Source of the DNA: VAZQ01 sp045811525
GTDB taxonomy: Bacteria; Pseudomonadota; Alphaproteobacteria; Rhizobiales; Xanthobacteraceae
Length of the DNA: 64,000 nt
NCBI GenBank assembly: GCA_045811525.1
Contig: JBJMTV010000051.1
Location: forward strand, 1 to 64,000
Reading direction: 5' to 3'
The translations under genes were made by a program, and so were the position numbers. Under the pieces are notes generated by a model. That model did not search any database and was not told the DNA's origin. It saw nothing but the letters and a program-made list of their open reading frames with translations. Positions 61,059-64,000 of the stretch are shown here, in pieces. Within the stretch, counting starts at the first letter, position 1. Each line of letters starts with the position of its first letter.

Positions 61059-61664
61059 ATGGCCCTGCTGGAAAACGTCAAAGAACGGGTGGAAAAAGCA
61101 ACCGGCTGGGGACGGCCAGCCGCGCGCGAGCTGGCGGCTGCGGTACGACCGCGCAAACCCAATCCGTTCTGGTTTCGCGACGACGGGATCATTCCCAACA
61201 ACCCGGTGCTGCCGTTTGTGTTCTACCGCAGCCCTGTACGGCTTCCCGCCACATTCGATGCGGCTGCGGTGTTCGAGGAGCTGTTTGCCCGCAATGGCTG
61301 GCGCGATTCCTGGCGCAACGGCATCTATGACTACGTCCACTACCACTCGCGCATTCACGAGGTGCTGGGCGTTGCGCAGGGACACGCGCGCGTTCGTTTC
61401 GGCGGCCGCGCAGGCAGGGTGTTTCACCTCAAGAGCGGCGATGTGGCCATCCTGCCGGCGGGCACCGGTCACCATTGTCTTTCGGCCAGCAAAGACTTGT
61501 TGGTAGTCGGGGCATATCCCCCCTTCGGCACCTACGACGAGTGTCGCGCCTCCACCAAAGAGCATGATCGGGCGATTGCAACCGTCCGCAAAGTCGCTCG
61601 GCCGCGCAAAGATCCGGTTTACGGCGGCGACGGTCCACTGATGCAGCTTTGGCAGCGGGATTAA
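61059..61664 (+). CDS. YjlB-type cupin protein
   Basis: Product of 201 aa from the ATG at 61059 (GGGAGAG upstream). The cupin barrel occupies about residues 70-160: motif 1 HYHSRIHEVLGVAQG with the metal ligands, motif 2 SGDVAILPAGTGHHCLSAS, then VVGAYPPFGTYDECRAS. The N-terminus PFWFRDDGIIPNNPVLPFVFYRS is characteristic of the YjlB group, whose activity is not known. It is probably a single-gene unit, 318 bases before the oxidase operon. Confidence 0.85.
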   Translation: MALLENVKERVEKATGWGRPAARELAAAVRPRKPNPFWFRDDGIIPNNPVLPFVFYRSPVRLPATFDAAAVFEELFARNGWRDSWRNGIYDYVHYHSRIHEVLGVAQGHARVRFGGRAGRVFHLKSGDVAILPAGTGHHCLSASKDLLVVGAYPPFGTYDECRASTKEHDRAIATVRKVARPRKDPVYGGDGPLMQLWQRD

Positions 61665-61982
61665 TACCAACGCGATCTCTCGCCGACCGGCTGGGCCTGT
61701 TCCGAGAGCGCCCGCAATCGACACCGAACGACTCACGTCCTCTCCCGTGCTGACGTGCGCCAGTCGGCATTCTGTACGTCGGAGGAATAGCCGAATCCTG
61801 AGATTTCGAGGGGCAAGTTGACGCCGGAGAGGAACTAGTCACTGATGCATCTTGCGGCAGTGGGCTGGGCCGCTGGGTCTAGCGGTTTTACTCTGCTCTA
61901 CGGGCCCGTCTCTTCATGGTCGGCGACGAACTGACCGGAGCTGCAAGCGCGGCAGAATAGAAAAGCTCCTCGGAGGTGCGTC
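61665..61982. other. Intergenic region upstream of the oxidase operon
   Basis: 318 bases. It must contain the promoter of the ba3-type oxidase genes. I see no convincing hexamers, FNR-type box or repeat. A 29-codon frame at about 61844 lacks a ribosome binding site and was not called. Confidence 0.5.
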
Positions 61983-62180
61983 ATGCAAGCTGACCAGCCA
62001 CTGGCGGGAGCTTCGAGGCAGGATCTCGATACCGAAGCGGATGAGGCGGCGCTTGCGCAAACCTTGCGCGTGGTCCCGCTCGGGGCGGCTGTTCTTGCCG
62101 GTACGACAGTCGCCTTACTCGTGATCGGCTATCTCCTGATCTACACACTAGTGTTCATCCCGCGCGGCGTCGTGGGCTGA
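61983..62180 (+). CDS. Small single-helix protein of the ba3-type oxidase operon
   Basis: Product of 65 aa, with GGAGGTG before the ATG. It has a hydrophilic, acidic N-terminus and one membrane helix (about residues 34-59, LGAAVLAGTTVALLVIGYLLIYTLVFI). Its stop is two bases before the subunit II start. Position and size suggest an accessory subunit, comparable in role to the small subunit IIa of ba3 oxidases but longer; this is inferred from context, not sequence identity. Confidence 0.75.
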   Translation: MQADQPLAGASRQDLDTEADEAALAQTLRVVPLGAAVLAGTTVALLVIGYLLIYTLVFIPRGVVG

Positions 62181-62182
62181 GC

Positions 62183-62740
62183 ATGAGCGATATCCATCCG
62201 GAGATGGACGAGCGCCGGATCCTGCGAACGGAGCTGCTTTGGGCCTTCGGGGTCGGCGTGTTCGTCGCGGCGGCCTTGGGTATGATTCTGTTCACGGCGC
62301 TCACGATGAGCGTCAACCCGCCGAGCAATGTCGAGCGGATCGATCCCAAGACGCTCCACCTTGCGGGAGAATTTGCCGAGCACAACCTCGGCACCAGCGT
62401 GGGAGCGGACGGGAGTGTCACGGTACGTGCCATTGCCACGCAGTTCATGTTTCTGCCGCGCTGCATCGCCGTGCCGGCGAAGCGCCCAGTTACGCTGCGG
62501 TTTTCTTCACCGGACGTGCTCCACGGCCTCCTCATCACCGGAACGAACGTCAACACGATGGTGGTGCCCGGCTTCGTCGCACAGGTCCATACCGAGTTCT
62601 CACGCACGGGCGACCTGCTGATGCCGTGCCACGAATATTGCGGGCTCGGGCACAGCGAGATGTGGGCCACGGTCCAGGTCCTGCCGGAGAACGAGTTCAG
62701 GCCTGGCTCGGACGGGAGGGTTTCCTGTGCGCAACGTTGA
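62183..62740 (+). CDS. Cytochrome c oxidase subunit II, ba3-type
   Basis: Product of 185 aa with one N-terminal membrane helix (about residues 19-42) and a periplasmic cupredoxin domain. The CuA site is complete: His in DVLHGLLITG and MPCHEYCGLGHSEM (two Cys, Glu carbonyl, His, Met). The single-helix form is typical of the B-family (ba3) enzymes. It accepts electrons from cytochrome c or a small copper protein. It overlaps the subunit I start by 14 bases. Confidence 0.93.
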   Translation: MSDIHPEMDERRILRTELLWAFGVGVFVAAALGMILFTALTMSVNPPSNVERIDPKTLHLAGEFAEHNLGTSVGADGSVTVRAIATQFMFLPRCIAVPAKRPVTLRFSSPDVLHGLLITGTNVNTMVVPGFVAQVHTEFSRTGDLLMPCHEYCGLGHSEMWATVQVLPENEFRPGSDGRVSCAQR

Positions 62741-64000
62741 CCGGCTGTGCCTCGCCCATTTCTGGGTCGCCTTTGCAGCGTTCGCTGTGGCTGCCGTGCT
62801 CGGCACTTGGCAGATGTGGGTGAGAAGCCCGTTAGGCGCCCACGTCGGCACCCCGGGGCAGTACTTCATGTCGGTGACGGCACACGGCGTCTCGATGGCC
62901 TATGTGCTGACCACGTTCTTCATCATGGGGTTCGGCTACTTCGTCGCGGTGACCGCGCTCGAGCGACCGCTGCCGGGGAAAGCGCTCGCCTGGGGCGCGT
63001 ACTGGCTGGCGCTCGTCGGCGTCGTCATGACCGTGATCCCGATCGCCACCGGCCAAGCCTCCGTGCTGTTCACCTTCTACCCGCCGCTCACCGCGAGCGT
63101 CTGGTTCTATATCGGGCTGGTTCTGGTTGTGGTCGCCTCATGGGTTTGGTGCCTGCTCATGATCGTGGCGATGCGGGCATGGAAACGCGAGAATCCCGGC
63201 CGTCCCGTGCCGCTCGCGATGTTTGCCACTGTTGCCAATGCCGTCATGTGGCTGTGGACCACCGTTGGCGTGGCAGCTGAGTTGCTGTTTCAAGTCATTC
63301 CGGCGGCGCTCGGATGGGTCCAGACCATTGATGTTGGTCTCGCGCGCACATTGTTCTCGTGGACCTTGCACGCCATCGTCTATTTCTGGCTCATCCCGGC
63401 CTACATCGCTTTCTACACCATGGTCCCGCGCGCCGCGGGCGGACGGCTCTACAGCGACACCATGGGCCGGATCACCTTCATTCTGTTCCTGATCTACAGC
63501 CTGCCCGTCGGCATGCACCACCTGCTGATGGATCCCGAGCATGGCAACGGCACCAAATTCATCCAGGTGCTGCTCACGGCGTTCGTGTCGGTGCCGACGC
63601 TGCTCACCATCTTCACCATTACTGCGTCGCTCGAGATCGCCGGACGTTTGCGCGGCGGCCGCGGAGTGTTTGGCTGGATTGGCGCGCTGCCTTGGGAGCG
63701 CCCCATGGTCCTCGCCACCGGGCTCGGCTTTGTCATGCTCGGGTTCGGCGGCTTCGGCGGCGTGGTCAATATGGGCTACGGAATGAACGCCATGGTGCAC
63801 AACACCTCATGGGTGACCGCGCATTTCCACCTGATCTTCGGCGGCTCGGTCATCATAATGTATTTCGCCATCGCGTACGAGATCTGGCCGCGGCTCACCG
63901 GCCGCGAATATGCCTCGCTGTCATCGCTGCGACTGCAGCTCTGGCTATGGTTCATCGGCATGATGGTGATGACGGTGCCCTGGCACTGGCTCGGCCTGCA
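62727..64000 (+). CDS. Cytochrome c oxidase subunit I, ba3-type, 5' part
   Basis: Starts with a GTG at 62727 behind GGGAGGG, inside the subunit II gene, and runs off the right edge (424 codons seen). Multi-helix heme-copper oxidase: first heme ligand in TAHGVSMAYV, CuB His with cross-linked Tyr in LHAIVYFWLIPAY, the CuB His pair in GMHHLLMDP, and the heme ligands in VTAHFHLIFGG. The pattern and the single-helix subunit II place it in the B (ba3) family, high-affinity terminal oxidases with simplified proton channels. The C-terminal part lies beyond the window. Confidence 0.93.
   Translation, partial: MRNVDRLCLAHFWVAFAAFAVAAVLGTWQMWVRSPLGAHVGTPGQYFMSVTAHGVSMAYVLTTFFIMGFGYFVAVTALERPLPGKALAWGAYWLALVGVVMTVIPIATGQASVLFTFYPPLTASVWFYIGLVLVVVASWVWCLLMIVAMRAWKRENPGRPVPLAMFATVANAVMWLWTTVGVAAELLFQVIPAALGWVQTIDVGLARTLFSWTLHAIVYFWLIPAYIAFYTMVPRAAGGRLYSDTMGRITFILFLIYSLPVGMHHLLMDPEHGNGTKFIQVLLTAFVSVPTLLTIFTITASLEIAGRLRGGRGVFGWIGALPWERPMVLATGLGFVMLGFGGFGGVVNMGYGMNAMVHNTSWVTAHFHLIFGGSVIIMYFAIAYEIWPRLTGREYASLSSLRLQLWLWFIGMMVMTVPWHWLGL

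Noticed and set aside
61844..61933. Small plus-strand frame starting MHLAAVGWAAGS in the gap before the oxidase operon
   Set aside because: Only 29 codons, no Shine-Dalgarno sequence, and no hydrophobic segment or other feature supporting a peptide.
1..64000. CRISPR arrays, tRNA or rRNA genes
   Set aside because: No regularly spaced direct repeats, no cloverleaf with a recognisable TTCGA arm and no rRNA sequence were seen while reading both strands; a tRNAscan/Infernal run would settle this.

Overview
This is a GC-rich, gene-dense chromosomal window. Several conserved blocks point to an alphaproteobacterium of the Hyphomicrobiales (Rhizobiales), probably near Bradyrhizobium/Xanthobacteraceae: proA-nadD-rsfS-rlmH-envC-ctpA followed by rppH, the F1 ATP synthase operon atpHAGDC, priA divergent from xerC, and an ndvA-like exporter. 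The placement is inferred from gene order and protein sequence as I recognise them; no database search was run. I recognised no tRNA, rRNA, CRISPR array or intact transposon.

Layout. (1) Bases 1-9512: an accessory catabolic-looking cluster with the 5' part of an EutA-like reactivating factor, two thiamine-diphosphate enzymes, two TctC/Bug-type binding proteins without membrane partners, two cupins, a small unknown and a ModA-like protein. Two inverted copies of a palindromic repeat lie inside it. (2) 9840-13691: an orphan GAF-GAF histidine kinase, a Rieske ferredoxin divergent from an unknown protein with an FtsZ-like pattern, and an SDR oxidoreductase. (3) 13826-21025: housekeeping block proA to rppH, with a composite double-palindrome element before rsfS and a truncated deacetylase-type protein before rppH. 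(4) 21043-21901: a DUF433/DUF5615 toxin-antitoxin pair bracketed by direct repeats. (5) 21915-26978: F1 ATP synthase operon. (6) 27228-29740: an EamA transporter, an MFS gene broken by an in-frame amber codon, and the 3' remnant of a REP-associated tyrosine transposase with its palindromes. (7) 29816-33238: priA and xerC, separated by an inverted second copy of the composite element. (8) 33341-50312: mixed genes including ligD, a third TctC-like protein, an HWE kinase, an ndvA-like exporter, an NMT1-type binding protein, putA, a HisE-like protein, a DedA protein, a luciferase-like oxidoreductase and a UvrD-type helicase. (9) 50365-59504: seven tightly packed minus-strand genes, hyuA-hyuB-ring-opening amidohydrolase-ABC importer-amidase. 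(10) 59672-64000: small membrane and secreted proteins, a YjlB-type cupin, and the start of a ba3-type cytochrome oxidase operon that runs off the window.

The best candidate for an undescribed system is the 50-59.5 kb operon. It couples a dedicated importer to a barbiturase/cyanurate-hydrolase homologue with three apparent Lys-Ser pairs, an ATP-dependent HyuAB hydantoinase/oxoprolinase and an amidase-signature enzyme. That is the logic of import, ring opening and stepwise release of nitrogen from a cyclic imide or amide, but the substrate cannot be read from sequence. A second candidate is the paired ThDP-enzyme/cupin/binding-protein cluster at the start.

The window is rich in short palindromic repeats of four sequence families. 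In two of them the copies differ by paired changes that preserve the stem.
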